A program made the position numbers and the translations under genes. Below, in pieces: positions 1-9,102 of a stretch of DNA of 64,000 bases (position 1 is the stretch's first letter; each line of letters opens with the position of its first letter). Source of the stretch: Sphingomonas soli NBRC 100801. GTDB lineage: Bacteria; Pseudomonadota; Alphaproteobacteria; Sphingomonadales; Sphingomonadaceae. The stretch is from the NCBI RefSeq assembly GCF_001591025.1, contig NZ_BCTZ01000004.1, positions 62,001-126,000 of the forward strand, in the 5' to 3' direction. The notes beneath the pieces were generated by a model that searched no databases, was not told the origin of the DNA, and saw only the letters and a program-made list of their open reading frames with translations.

Positions 1-2
1 CG

Positions 3-821
3 CTCGAATTTTCGGGCGGCGCGGGCATCGTCTATGAGCGCGAAACGGCCTGGGCCAAGGCATGGAACCGCTTTCGCAGCGGCGGCAGCACGGTCGATTA
101 TGTCCGCGCGCGCGGCACGGGTCCCGATTCGCTGCTGATCAATGCGGGCCAGACCTTGCGGCGCGGGCGGAACTGGTGGCGCACCGTGCTCGATCAATAT
201 GGCGCGGCCGATGTGCTGGTCGCCGAAGTGCAATTGCGCCGCGATTATCCGGGCGGGCCGATCATTGGCGTGTTCGCCGCCAATCACGGACCCGATCGAC
301 GCCCGATCGCCAGCTTTGCGCTGCGCGTCGACAATGGCGATTCGCTGGATGCGCTGATGGACGCGGGCGTGGCTAGGCTCGACAAGGCATTCCAGGCGGC
401 GCTGGCGAGCGGCGAACTCGCCACCGATCGCCTGCTGGCGACGCGGCCTCCGGAAGCCAAGACGGAGGAGGAAAAGCCGACCGACGCCGAGACCGCGGCG
501 GCTATTGTCAGCCCGACGCCTACCGTCGAGAGCGGATCGAGCTTCACCGTCCAGGTGGAGACGCCGAACGTCAACGCGTTCAACGCTTCCGAATCGGCGC
601 TGCGTTCGCTGCCGGGAGTTCGCGCGTCGGTGACCACCAGCACCGCGCTGGGCGGGATATCGGTGATGCGCGTTACCTATGACGGGCCGATCGGCAGCTT
701 GCGCGCCGCGCTGGAAGGGCGTGGCTGGCAGGTTCAGGAAGGTGCAGGAGTGCTGCGCATCCGCCGCCCGCAGGCACCCGCGCCGCAACCCACCGCAACC
801 GCGGCAGCGCCGAACGGCTGA
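3..821 (+). CDS. DUF2066-like protein, 5'-truncated by the window edge
   Basis: The open frame enters from the left edge and ends at a TGA, giving about 272 visible residues without a start codon. No enzyme motif is recognisable. The middle part is compatible with DUF2066-type proteins (residues such as WWRTVLDQYGAADVLVAEVQ). It is followed by an acidic, Ala-rich linker and a C-terminal alpha/beta segment of about 70 residues containing VQVETPNVNAFNASESALRS, with a small-domain fold reminiscent of heavy-metal-associated domains but without a CxxC metal site. The last base of its stop is the first base of the next gene's ATG (TGATG), so the two are probably co-transcribed. In other proteobacteria DUF2066 genes also precede hda, which supports the family guess; the cellular role is unknown. 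Confidence 0.6.
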   Translation, partial: LEFSGGAGIVYERETAWAKAWNRFRSGGSTVDYVRARGTGPDSLLINAGQTLRRGRNWWRTVLDQYGAADVLVAEVQLRRDYPGGPIIGVFAANHGPDRRPIASFALRVDNGDSLDALMDAGVARLDKAFQAALASGELATDRLLATRPPEAKTEEEKPTDAETAAAIVSPTPTVESGSSFTVQVETPNVNAFNASESALRSLPGVRASVTTSTALGGISVMRVTYDGPIGSLRAALEGRGWQVQEGAGVLRIRRPQAPAPQPTATAAAPNG

Positions 822-1423
822 TGAGCCAGCTACGCCTGCCGCTTGGGCTGCCCGAAGCGAGCGAGACGGAATTCCTGATCGGCGATTCGAACGCGCGCGC
901 GGTCCAGCAGCTCGAACGCTGGGCGACCTGGCCGGTGATGAGCGCCTTGCTCGTAGGGCCGCGCAAATCGGGGCGCAGCCTGCTCGCACGCATCTTCGCG
1001 GCGAAGAGCGGCGGCGACATCCTGGACGACGCAGACCGGATGCGCGAGGCGGATGTCTTCCATGCATGGAACCGCGCCCAAGGCGATCGCCGCCCGCTGC
1101 TGATCGTGGCGGAAGCGCCGCCGCCCGAATGGGCGGTCAAGCTGCCCGATCTGCGCTCACGCCTCGCGGCATCGCCCTTGCTCGAACTCGGCCCGCCCGA
1201 TGACGCGCTGATGCCGCAGCTTCTGGAGCGCGCCTTTGCCCGGCATCTGCTTCACGCCAAGCCCGATGTGATCGCGTGGATCGCCGCGCGGATCGAGCGC
1301 AGCCATATCGCGATCCTGCGCGTTGCCGACGCTCTCGAAAGCGCAGGCGTCCAGCGCTTGTCGATTCCCGTCGCGCGCGCCACATTGCAGCAGGCCAGTC
1401 TCTTAACTGTAACGGACGACTGA
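821..1423 (+). CDS. hdaA: DnaA regulatory inactivator Hda family protein (HdaA-like)
   Basis: This 200-residue protein resembles the short Hda proteins that, together with the DNA-loaded sliding clamp, stimulate ATP hydrolysis by DnaA and so prevent re-initiation of replication. The N-terminal MSQLRLPLGLP fits the clamp-binding QL(S/P)LPL-type motif of Hda. A P-loop-like GPRKSGRSLLAR follows at about residues 46-57, with Arg in place of the usual Lys, then an ILDDADRM Walker B-like segment and a C-terminal helical lid. It starts in a one-base overlap with the upstream gene, and ppk1 begins 7 bases after its stop, suggesting one transcript. The family call rests on the clamp motif, size and context. 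Confidence 0.82.
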   Translation: MSQLRLPLGLPEASETEFLIGDSNARAVQQLERWATWPVMSALLVGPRKSGRSLLARIFAAKSGGDILDDADRMREADVFHAWNRAQGDRRPLLIVAEAPPPEWAVKLPDLRSRLAASPLLELGPPDDALMPQLLERAFARHLLHAKPDVIAWIAARIERSHIAILRVADALESAGVQRLSIPVARATLQQASLLTVTDD

Positions 1424-1430
1424 TACGCGC

Positions 1431-3599
1431 ATGGGCAAGGCTGCAAGAAAGCGCGTCGTGAAAGAGGCTTCCGCCCCGGCAAGCGCAGGGGATCGTTACT
1501 TTAATCGCGAAATGAGCTGGCTGGCGTTCAATCGCCGGGTGATGGAGGAAGCGCAGAACCCGGCGCATCCCCTGCTGGAGCGGCTGCGCTTTCTCTCGAT
1601 CTCGGGATCAAATTTCGACGAGTTCTTCATGGTCCGCGTCGCGGGTCTGATGGGCCAGCAGTTGCAGAAGGTGGAGGTGCGCTCTGCCGACGGCCTCACC
1701 CCCGGCCAGCAGTTGAGCGCGATCGTGGAAGAAGCGGGCAAACTCGCCGACGGGCAGCAGGCGGTGTGGAACCATATCCGCGCCGATCTGGCCAAGGCGG
1801 GGATCAGCGTGTTGGGGCCGGACGAAATCGGCGAGGACGCCGTTGACTGGCTGGAACGGCATTTCCGCGAACAAATCTTCCCGATCCTGACACCCCAGGC
1901 GCTCGATCCGGCGCACCCGTTTCCGTTCATCCCCAATCAGGGGTCGTCCGTGGTGTTCGATCTGGTCCGTCAATCGGACAGCGAGCCGATCCGCGAGCTG
2001 GTGCTGCTGCCCACTTCGATGCCGCGCTTCGTGCGCCTGCCGGGCGAGCCCGCGCGCTATGTGACGGTGGAGACCGTGCTCAAGCGATTTTCGAGCCTGC
2101 TCTTCCCCGGCTATGACGTCCTGCGATCGGCGACGTTCCGAGTGCTGCGCGACAGCGATATCGAGATTGAGGAAGAGGCCGAGGATCTGGTCCTGACCTT
2201 CCGCTCCGCGATCAAGCGACGCCGCAAGGGCCGTGTGATCCGTCTGGAGATGGAAGAGTCGATCGCGCCCGAGCTGGAAGCCGTGCTTCTGGAGGAACTG
2301 GGCGGCAGCGACGCATTGCTGACCGAGACCGGCGGATTTCTGGGCATTGGCGATCTGGCGATGCTGGTGGAGGAAGACCGGCCCGACCTGAAATTCTCGC
2401 CCTATACGCCGCGCTTTCCCGAGCGGATCCGCGAATATGGCGGCGATTGCTTCGCTGCCATCCGCGCCAAGGACATCATCGTCCACCACCCCTATGAGAG
2501 CTTCGACGTCGTCATCGCCTATCTGAACCAGGCGGCGGCGGATCCCGATGTCGTCGCGATCAAGCAGACGCTCTATCGCGCGGGCAAGCAATCGGCAGTG
2601 ATCAACGCGCTGATCGCTGCGGCGGAGGCGGGCAAATCGGTGACCGCGGTGGTCGAATTGAAGGCCCGGTTCGACGAGGAGCAGAACCTGTACTGGGCGA
2701 CGGCGCTGGAGCGGGCGGGGGTGCAGGTGGTCTATGGCTTCATCGACTGGAAGACCCATGCGAAGGTTTCGATGGTGGTGCGGCGCGAGGGCGGGCAGTT
2801 TCGCACCTACTGCCATTTCGGCACGGGCAATTATCACCCGGTCACTGCGCGCATCTATACCGATCTGAGCTTCTTCACTGCCGATCCGCGGCTGGGGCGC
2901 GATGCGGCGAAGATCTTCAACTACGTCACGGGTTATGTCGAGCCGGAGGGGCTGGAGCTGGTGACGATCAGCCCACGCAACCTGCGCGAGGAGCTGCTTT
3001 CGCTGATCGACCAGGAAATCGAGCATGTCCGCAACGGCCGACCGGGCGCGATCTGGGCGAAGATGAATGCCCTGGTCGATCCGGTGGTGATCGAGAAGCT
3101 CTATGAAGCGGGCAATGCCGGCGTGGAGATCGACCTGATCGTGCGCGGTGTTTGCTGCCTGCGCCCCGGTGTGCCGGGAATGTCGGAGAATATCCGCGTC
3201 AAATCGATCGTCGGGCGCTTTCTGGAGCATAGCCGCATCTTCGCGTTCGGCGCGGGGAAGGATCTGCCCTCCACCAGCGCGAAGCTGTACGTCTCGTCGG
3301 CGGACTGGATGCCGCGCAATTTCGACCGTCGCGTGGAATTCCTGCTGCCGATCCTCAACCGCACCGTGCACGATCAGGTGCTCGATCAGGTGATGCAGGC
3401 CAATCTGCTCGATACCGAACAGAGCTGGATGCTCCGGAGCGACGGCAGCTATGTGCGCAGTGACGCAGGCGAGGAGCCGTTCAATCTCCACCGCTATTTC
3501 ATGACCAATCCGTCGCTTTCGGGCCGTGGGGCCGCGCTCAAGACGCGCAAGCCCGTGCCCAAATTGTCGCTCAAGCGCCGCAAGAAGAAACCCGCGTGA
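1431..3599 (+). CDS. ppk1: polyphosphate kinase 1
   Basis: PPK1 reversibly polymerises the gamma-phosphate of ATP into inorganic polyphosphate. The 722 residues match the usual family length. The N-terminal domain opens with RYFNREMSWLAFNRRVMEEA and continues with LERLRFLSISGSNFDEFFMVRVAG, both classic PPK1 signatures. The C-terminal half has the two phospholipase-D-like folds, with FVVYGFIDWKTHAKV-type and CHFGTGNYHPVTARIYTDL segments; the His at about residue 462 corresponds to the autophosphorylated catalytic His. A Lys-rich tail (LKRRKKKPA) ends the protein. Its TGA overlaps the GTG start of the next gene (GTGA), placing polyphosphate synthesis and degradation in one operon. Confidence 0.97.
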   Translation: MGKAARKRVVKEASAPASAGDRYFNREMSWLAFNRRVMEEAQNPAHPLLERLRFLSISGSNFDEFFMVRVAGLMGQQLQKVEVRSADGLTPGQQLSAIVEEAGKLADGQQAVWNHIRADLAKAGISVLGPDEIGEDAVDWLERHFREQIFPILTPQALDPAHPFPFIPNQGSSVVFDLVRQSDSEPIRELVLLPTSMPRFVRLPGEPARYVTVETVLKRFSSLLFPGYDVLRSATFRVLRDSDIEIEEEAEDLVLTFRSAIKRRRKGRVIRLEMEESIAPELEAVLLEELGGSDALLTETGGFLGIGDLAMLVEEDRPDLKFSPYTPRFPERIREYGGDCFAAIRAKDIIVHHPYESFDVVIAYLNQAAADPDVVAIKQTLYRAGKQSAVINALIAAAEAGKSVTAVVELKARFDEEQNLYWATALERAGVQVVYGFIDWKTHAKVSMVVRREGGQFRTYCHFGTGNYHPVTARIYTDLSFFTADPRLGRDAAKIFNYVTGYVEPEGLELVTISPRNLREELLSLIDQEIEHVRNGRPGAIWAKMNALVDPVVIEKLYEAGNAGVEIDLIVRGVCCLRPGVPGMSENIRVKSIVGRFLEHSRIFAFGAGKDLPSTSAKLYVSSADWMPRNFDRRVEFLLPILNRTVHDQVLDQVMQANLLDTEQSWMLRSDGSYVRSDAGEEPFNLHRYFMTNPSLSGRGAALKTRKPVPKLSLKRRKKKPA

Positions 3600-5050
3600 G
3601 GAAGCGCACCGCGATCATCGATATCGGTTCGAACTCGGTTCGCTTCGTCGTCTATGACGGCACGGCCCGGCTTCCCGCCATATTGTTCAACGAAAAGGTG
3701 ATGGCGGGGCTAGGCAAGCACCTGGCCGATACCGGGGCGATCGCGGCCGACAGCCTGGCGCTGGCGCGCGGCGCGCTAGCCCGCTTTGCCCGGCTGGCGC
3801 GCGAGATGCGCGTCAACGAACTACGCACGGTGGCGACGGCGGCGGTGCGCGAAGCATCGAACGGCGGCGAACTGGTCCGCGCGGCGGAAGCGCTGGGCCT
3901 GCGAGTCGAACTGCTTTCCGGAGAGCAGGAGGCGATGGCGGCGGGAATGGGTGTGCTTTCCGCCATACCCGAGGCCGACGGCATCGTAGGCGATCTGGGC
4001 GGAGGCAGCCTGGAACTGGTCCGCGTGGTCGCGGGGACCGTGACCGACAGGATATCCTTCCCGCTTGGCGTGCTGCGGATCGGGGCGATCCGCAAACAGG
4101 GTGAGGATGCGCTGGCGCGCACCGTATCGAAGCTGATCGAGGACGCTGGCTGGGCGGGAAGGGGCGCCGGGATCCCCTTTTATCTGGTTGGCGGATCATG
4201 GCGCTCGCTCGCGCGGCTCGATATCCATCTCTCGGGCTATCCGCTGCCGGTGGCGCACCAATATGCGATACCGCTCGGCCGCATTCGCGAACTCGGCCGC
4301 ACGCTCGAAGGGCTGTCGCGCGCCGAGCTGAAGGCGATCCCCGACCTTTCCAGCGGGCGGCTGCCGACGCTGGGCGACGCAACGGCGCTGCTGATCGAGG
4401 TGCTGGGCGTGCTGGGCAGCACCGAGACGATCGTTTCCGCTTATGGCCTGCGCGAAGGATTGCTGTTCGCACGGCTGCTGCCCGAGCAACGCCAGCGCGA
4501 TCCCCTGATCGAGGCCGCGCGCGAGGAAGGAGCACGGCTGGGCCGCTTCGCCGAGCATGGCGATCTGCTCGACGCCTGGATCGCACCGCTCTTTACCGAC
4601 GAGCCGTCCGAGATCGCCCGGCTGCGTCACGCCGCCTGCCTGCTCGCCGATGTGGGCTGGAACGCGAACCCCGAGTTCCGCGCCGAACGCGGTGCCGAGA
4701 TCGCGCTGCACGGCCATTGGGTGGGCATCGACGCCGCGGGCCGCGCGATCCTGTCCCAGACGCTTTACACCGCGCTGGGCGGTGCGATGGCCTCGCCCGA
4801 TCCGCTCGGGCTGCTCGCTGCGCCGGAAGCGCTCCAGCGTGCGCGTCTGTGGGGTCTCGCCATCCGTCTCGGCCAGCGCCTGAGCGGCGGCGTGGCCGGG
4901 CCGATCAAGCGCTCGCGAGTCGCGATCGAGCAAGGCGCGCTGATCCTGAGCCTGAAGGGCGCGGATGTGGCGCTCTACAGCGAAGCGGTCGAAAAGCGGC
5001 ACAAGGCCCTCGCCAACGCGATGGCGCTGGATATTGCGTTCGAGCGCTAG
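3596..5050 (+). CDS. ppx: Ppx/GppA family phosphatase (exopolyphosphatase)
   Basis: A 484-residue member of the ASKHA (actin-like) fold that removes terminal phosphates from polyphosphate and/or converts pppGpp to ppGpp. Residues 6-20 (AIIDIGSNSVRFVVYDG) are the phosphate-1 loop, and VGDLGGGSLELVRV at about 130-143 is the second nucleotide-binding loop. The C-terminal third is the helical HD-like extension seen in long Ppx proteins (HAACLLADVGWNANPEFRAE, HGHWVGIDAAGRAILSQTLY). The GTG start overlaps the ppk1 stop by four bases, so translation is probably coupled. Sequence alone does not separate polyphosphate from pppGpp specificity, but the ppk1 neighbour favours polyphosphate. Confidence 0.93.
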   Translation: MRKRTAIIDIGSNSVRFVVYDGTARLPAILFNEKVMAGLGKHLADTGAIAADSLALARGALARFARLAREMRVNELRTVATAAVREASNGGELVRAAEALGLRVELLSGEQEAMAAGMGVLSAIPEADGIVGDLGGGSLELVRVVAGTVTDRISFPLGVLRIGAIRKQGEDALARTVSKLIEDAGWAGRGAGIPFYLVGGSWRSLARLDIHLSGYPLPVAHQYAIPLGRIRELGRTLEGLSRAELKAIPDLSSGRLPTLGDATALLIEVLGVLGSTETIVSAYGLREGLLFARLLPEQRQRDPLIEAAREEGARLGRFAEHGDLLDAWIAPLFTDEPSEIARLRHAACLLADVGWNANPEFRAERGAEIALHGHWVGIDAAGRAILSQTLYTALGGAMASPDPLGLLAAPEALQRARLWGLAIRLGQRLSGGVAGPIKRSRVAIEQGALILSLKGADVALYSEAVEKRHKALANAMALDIAFER

Positions 5051-5132
5051 GCAGGGTGGACAAATTCCGGGACGCGCTGCTGTCCGCTCTTCGGGAACAT
5101 TCTAGGCCCTCGATATGTCCGGTTGTGGGTGG

Positions 5133-5465
5133 TTAGCAGCCGTCAGGTTGGCGCTCCATTCCTCGTCTGGCGAGGCGCAGAAGCTCCGGAAGCGCGGTGC
5201 GCGTTGCCGCGATTAGTTTGGCGTTCTCCTCATATCGATTGTCGGCGGGCACAACATAGGGCGGCGATTGGATTAGGCAGGCTGCGACCACTTCCGAACT
5301 GGGCCAAGTGCCTGACATCATGTCCTCATTCGCTCCCGTATCCGGGCTGGTGGAGACGGCATATGCGCCCATGCACATCTCATCATCCAACCTCCTCACA
5401 TACCACGGACCAGCGGATGCGATTCGCTCTAGCGCCTCAAGCGCCTCTAGCTGTTTGAAGGTCAT
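5133..5465 (-). CDS. hypothetical protein, possibly of phage or mobile-element origin
   Basis: A 110-codon frame starting with ATG, predicted as a soluble protein with N-terminal MTFKQLEALEALERIASAGPW and C-terminal ENAKLIAATRTALPELLRLA. The 'dAxLIAaaRtalPaLL' pattern is common in small phage-encoded hypothetical (Ea22-like) proteins. It lies alone between two core blocks, on the opposite strand from ppx, and its base composition looks less GC-biased than its neighbours (for example the ATTTAATATCG just upstream of its start). No signal peptide or membrane segment is visible and no function can be assigned. It may be a relic left by a lost element. Confidence 0.5.
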   Translation of the reverse strand: MTFKQLEALEALERIASAGPWYVRRLDDEMCMGAYAVSTSPDTGANEDMMSGTWPSSEVVAACLIQSPPYVVPADNRYEENAKLIAATRTALPELLRLARRGMERQPDGC

Positions 5466-5599
5466 AGGTATTTAATATCGCGATTTTGCCTATGTCCGCA
5501 AATGGGTCGCTTGCGGAATGGCAGCTTCCGAGCACAAGCTGAGAATTTCTGCCGTTCGAATTTGTAACGCGGCCTAGTCGGCTCGAACGCCCGAACAGC

Positions 5600-5896
5600 T
5601 TAGCCGCAACGCGCGGAGCCGATCTTGCCGTCGGTGCCCAGATGCAGGTTCAGCCGATCGGGGCGGAACTCCATCGTCACCATCATGCCGGGGGTGAGAT
5701 AGCGCACCAGCTTCGCGCCGGAGAGGCGCTTTGCCTCTGCGGTCGTCTCGCGGCTCTGGGCGCGGCCGATCAGGCTTTCGAGTCCGTTCGAGTTGCACTC
5801 GACGCCGGGCACGGCCGGCGGCGGAGTTTCGGGACGGGCATCGCTCTTGCAGCCGGTGGCGGCCAGGGCGATCAGCGGCAGCGCGAGACGGATCAT
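5600..5896 (-). CDS. I78-family peptidase inhibitor-like lipoprotein
   Basis: A 98-residue protein with a lipoprotein signal (MIRLALPLIALAATGC, Cys16 as the likely lipidation site), a short Pro-rich linker and a domain ending FRPDRLNLHLGTDGKIGSARCG. This matches the C-terminal pattern of potato-inhibitor-I-like I78 proteins (phR, acidic-residue-RLN, acidic-G-x-I). Members inhibit serine proteases; here the target is unknown and the protein would sit on the periplasmic side of a membrane. Its ATG overlaps the TGA of the upstream RNase D gene (ATGA on the minus strand), so it is probably co-translated with rnd. The family assignment is from recognised motifs. Confidence 0.75.
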   Translation of the reverse strand: MIRLALPLIALAATGCKSDARPETPPPAVPGVECNSNGLESLIGRAQSRETTAEAKRLSGAKLVRYLTPGMMVTMEFRPDRLNLHLGTDGKIGSARCG

Positions 5897-7065
5897 TCAG
5901 CGGCCTCCGTACGAGTCATCTTGAGCTTACCATTCCTGACGGTGAACCCAAGCTGACCCTCGACGAGCTCAACCGCGTCGCGGCCGAACTGCTCGTAGCG
6001 CCATCCCTGCAGGATCGAGAGCCCCTCGCGCTGGCCAGCGGCGAGCGCCTCCAGATCTTCCGAACGCGCCAGCAGGCGTGCGGCGACGTTGATTTCCTTG
6101 GCGCGGATCTTGAGCAGCAGCTTGAGCAGGTCCGCAACCAGAGCGCCATCCTTGCCCAAAGCGGGCTTGCGATCGTCGCGCGAGGGCATTTCCTCGGTGC
6201 TCATCGGCTCGGCATGGGCGAGCGCGTCCATCAGCCGCCCGCCGATATCATTGCCTGCCCATGCCGCCGAAAGCCCGCGCACGCGGCCAAGATCGGCCTG
6301 TTTGCGCGGCGGATTGCCGGCGAGATCGGCCAGCGTCTCGTCCTTGATGATGCGGCCGCGCGGCAGATCCTTGCCCTGCGCTTCCAGCTCGCGCCACCGC
6401 GCCAGCGCCTTCAGTCGGCCAAGCACTTCGGGCTTGCGGCTGGAGATGCGCACGCGCTGCCATGCCTGATCGGGATCGGTCCGGTAGTTCTCCGGATCGG
6501 CGAGCCGCTCCATCTCCTGATCGAGCCACTGGCCGCGCCCGGTGCGCTTCAGTTTCTCCAGCATCTTGGGAAAGATCTCGGAGAGATAGGTGACGTCGCA
6601 GATCGCATAATCGATCTGGCGCTTGTCGAGCGGGCGGCGGGCCCAATCGGTGAAGCGCGCGCCCTTGTCCACCGAGATGCCCAGATAGGTATCGACCAGG
6701 TTCGAATAGCCGATCTGTTCGCCTTGCCCCAGCGCCATCGCGGCGACCTGGCTGTCGAACAGCGGGTGCGGCGTCTTGCCGGTCAGGTTATAGACGATCT
6801 CGATATCCTGCCCGCCGGCATGGAATACCTTGAGCACGTTTTCGTTGTTCACCAACAGATCGAGGAGAGGCTGCATGTCGATCCCGCCCATCGGATCGAT
6901 TGCCGCAGCTTCCTCGTCATCGGCGATCTGGATCAGGCAGAGTTCAGGCCAATAGCTGTTCTCGCGCATGAACTCGGTGTCCACGCAGATATAAGGCTTG
7001 TTGGCAAATCGCGCGCAGATATTGGCGAGGGCGGCGGAATCCTCGATCAGGCCATGGATATGCAT
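5893..7065 (-). CDS. rnd: ribonuclease D
   Basis: A 390-residue 3'-5' exoribonuclease of the DEDDy class that trims tRNA and other stable RNA precursors. The exonuclease motifs are in order: VDTEFMRE (Exo I, Asp and Glu), KVFHAGGQDIEIV (Exo II) and DYAICDVTYL (Exo III with the Tyr). One or two HRDC helical domains follow (LARWRELEAQGKDLPRGRII, LLLKIRAKEINVAARLLAR). I chose the ATG at 7065 (MHIHGLIED). An upstream in-frame TTG at 7098 would add 11 residues but is less likely. The gene is divergent from aspS, with a paired palindrome in the shared upstream gap. Confidence 0.95.
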   Translation of the reverse strand: MHIHGLIEDSAALANICARFANKPYICVDTEFMRENSYWPELCLIQIADDEEAAAIDPMGGIDMQPLLDLLVNNENVLKVFHAGGQDIEIVYNLTGKTPHPLFDSQVAAMALGQGEQIGYSNLVDTYLGISVDKGARFTDWARRPLDKRQIDYAICDVTYLSEIFPKMLEKLKRTGRGQWLDQEMERLADPENYRTDPDQAWQRVRISSRKPEVLGRLKALARWRELEAQGKDLPRGRIIKDETLADLAGNPPRKQADLGRVRGLSAAWAGNDIGGRLMDALAHAEPMSTEEMPSRDDRKPALGKDGALVADLLKLLLKIRAKEINVAARLLARSEDLEALAAGQREGLSILQGWRYEQFGRDAVELVEGQLGFTVRNGKLKMTRTEAAE

Positions 7066-7138
7066 CGCGGCCCCATAGACTGTCCTTCGGGTTGACAAAA
7101 GAGTGCATGCAAGGAATGCGGCCCACCATCCAATTTAT

Positions 7139-7219
7139 CGTCATCCCGGCCCTGAGCCGGGATCCCGCTACGTATTGATGGACAAGGAAGCGGGACCCCG
7201 GCGCAAGGCAGGGGCGACG
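7139..7219. repeat. REPIN-like paired palindrome, copy 1
   Basis: An 81 bp element made of two related palindromes in inverted orientation. The left arm begins CGTCATCCCGG and carries the hairpin CCCGG..CCTGAG..CCGGG. The right arm ends ...GGGGCGACG, the reverse complement of the left arm's start, and both arms share GGGATCCCGCT/AGCGGGACCCC. It lies between rnd and aspS, ending about 20 bases before the aspS start. This is the most diverged of the copies. Confidence 0.75.
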
Positions 7220-7240
7220 AAGTTACGAGAGATCAGAGCA

Positions 7241-9037
7241 ATGCACGCCTATCGCACCCATACTTGCGCACAACTCCGCGCCTCCGATGTCGGAACCGAA
7301 GTCCGGGTCTCGGGCTGGGTCCACCGCAAGCGCGATCATGGCGATCTCGTCTTCGTCGATCTGCGCGACCATTATGGGATCACCCAGATCGTCACCGACG
7401 CCAGCGGCCCGGCATTCGACGTCATCGAGTCGCTCAAGAGCGAGTCGGTGATCACCGTGACGGGCAAGGTCGTTGCGCGCGATGCCGAAGCGGTGAACCC
7501 GAACCTGCCGACCGGCGAGATCGAAGTCCGCGCGGCGCAGGTCACGGTCCAGTCGGCGGCGCACGAGCTGCCGATGCCGGTGTTCGGCGACAACGAATAT
7601 CCGGAAGATATCCGCCTGCGCTATCGCTACCTCGATCTGCGCCGCGAACGCCTGCACAAGAACATCCTGCTCCGTTCGAACGTCATCGCGTCGCTCCGCC
7701 GCCGCATGATCGATCAGGGCTTCACCGAGTTTCAGACCCCGATCCTGACCGCGTCGTCGCCCGAAGGCGCGCGCGACTATCTGGTGCCGAGCCGTGTGCA
7801 TCCGGGCAAGTTCTACGCGCTGCCGCAGGCGCCGCAGATGTTCAAGCAACTGCTGATGGTCGCCGGCTTCGACAAATATTTCCAGATCGCCCCCTGCTTC
7901 CGCGACGAAGACGCCCGCGCCGATCGTTCGCCGGGTGAATTCTACCAGCTCGATTTCGAGATGAGCTATGTGACCCAGGACGACGTGTTCAACGCGATCG
8001 AACCGGTGCTCCACGGCGTGTTCGAGGAATTCGCAGACTGGGAAGGCAAGAACCGCACGGTCAGCCCGCTGCCGTTCAAGCGCATCCCCTACCGCGAATC
8101 GATGCTGAAGTACGGCAACGACAAGCCAGACCTGCGCAACCCGATCATCATCACCGACGTCTCGGACTTCTTCAAGGGCTCAGGCTTCGGCCGCTTCGCC
8201 TCGATCGTCGAGGGCGGCGATGTCGTCCGCGCGATCCCGGCACCGAACACCGCTGAGAAGAGCCGCAAATTCTTCGATGACATGAACAGCTGGGCACAGT
8301 CGGAAGGCTTCCCGGGCCTTGGCTATGCCACCCAGAAGGACGGCGTGTTCGGCGGCCCGATCGCCAACAACCACGGCCAGAAAGGCATGAAGGCAATCGC
8401 CGATGCGCTTGGCCTTGGGCCCAACGACGGCATCTTCTTCGCTGCGGGCAAGGAAGCACAGGCTTCAAAGCTTGCTGGCCTCGCCCGCACCCGCGCCGCA
8501 GAACAGCTCGACCTGATCGACAAGTCGCGCTTCGAATTCTGCTGGATCGTCGACTTCCCAATGTTCGAATATGACGAAGACGCGAAGAAGGTCGATTTCA
8601 GCCACAACCCCTTCTCGATGCCACAGGGCGAGATGGAAGCACTGGAAACCAAGGACCCGCTCGACATCCTTGCCTATCAGTATGACATCGTCTGCAACGG
8701 CGTTGAGCTGAGCTCGGGCGCGATCCGTAACCACCGTCCGGAAATCATGTACAAGGCGTTCGAAATCGCCGGCTACACGCAGCAGGACGTGGACACGAAC
8801 TTCGCGGGGATGATCAACGCGTTCAAGTTTGGTGCACCGCCGCACGGTGGCTCGGCGCCGGGCGTCGACCGCATCGTCATGCTGCTTGCCGACGAACCCA
8901 ATATCCGCGAAGTCATCGTCTTCCCGATGAACCAGAAGGCCGAAGATCTGATGATGCAGGCACCTTCCGAGGTGAGCCCGAAGCAGCTCAAGGAGCTCCA
9001 CATCAAGCTCGTGAGCGACGGGCCGAAGGCAGGATAG
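7241..9037 (+). CDS. aspS: aspartate--tRNA ligase, probably the non-discriminating Asp/Asn type
   Basis: Class II aminoacyl-tRNA synthetase of 598 residues, the size of bacterial AspRS with the GAD insertion. The N-terminal OB-fold anticodon domain contains [20 protein letters not shown]. Motif 2 is around [20 protein letters not shown], and the motif 3 region is [20 protein letters not shown]. His33, after the RKRD segment, is the residue type reported for non-discriminating enzymes that also charge tRNA-Asn for GatCAB; discriminating enzymes usually have Leu there. This is an inference, since gat genes are not in the window. The frame extends further upstream, through the palindrome, but the ATG at 7241 gives the conserved N-terminus. 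Confidence 0.96.
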   Translation: MHAYRTHTCAQLRASDVGTEVRVSGWVHRKRDHGDLVFVDLRDHYGITQIVTDASGPAFDVIESLKSESVITVTGKVVARDAEAVNPNLPTGEIEVRAAQVTVQSAAHELPMPVFGDNEYPEDIRLRYRYLDLRRERLHKNILLRSNVIASLRRRMIDQGFTEFQTPILTASSPEGARDYLVPSRVHPGKFYALPQAPQMFKQLLMVAGFDKYFQIAPCFRDEDARADRSPGEFYQLDFEMSYVTQDDVFNAIEPVLHGVFEEFADWEGKNRTVSPLPFKRIPYRESMLKYGNDKPDLRNPIIITDVSDFFKGSGFGRFASIVEGGDVVRAIPAPNTAEKSRKFFDDMNSWAQSEGFPGLGYATQKDGVFGGPIANNHGQKGMKAIADALGLGPNDGIFFAAGKEAQASKLAGLARTRAAEQLDLIDKSRFEFCWIVDFPMFEYDEDAKKVDFSHNPFSMPQGEMEALETKDPLDILAYQYDIVCNGVELSSGAIRNHRPEIMYKAFEIAGYTQQDVDTNFAGMINAFKFGAPPHGGSAPGVDRIVMLLADEPNIREVIVFPMNQKAEDLMMQAPSEVSPKQLKELHIKLVSDGPKAG

Positions 9038-9102
9038 TTTCCTCGCTTCCCGGCGCCGGCCACGGCATAACACGCAGCGACCGGTCTCTGGGGGGGAACA
9101 TC

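Noticed and set aside
1608..3491. Long minus-strand open frame of 627 codons opposite ppk1
   Set aside because: It is a shadow of a strongly conserved ppk1 frame in GC-rich DNA; its His/Arg/Gln-rich translation looks like no protein family.
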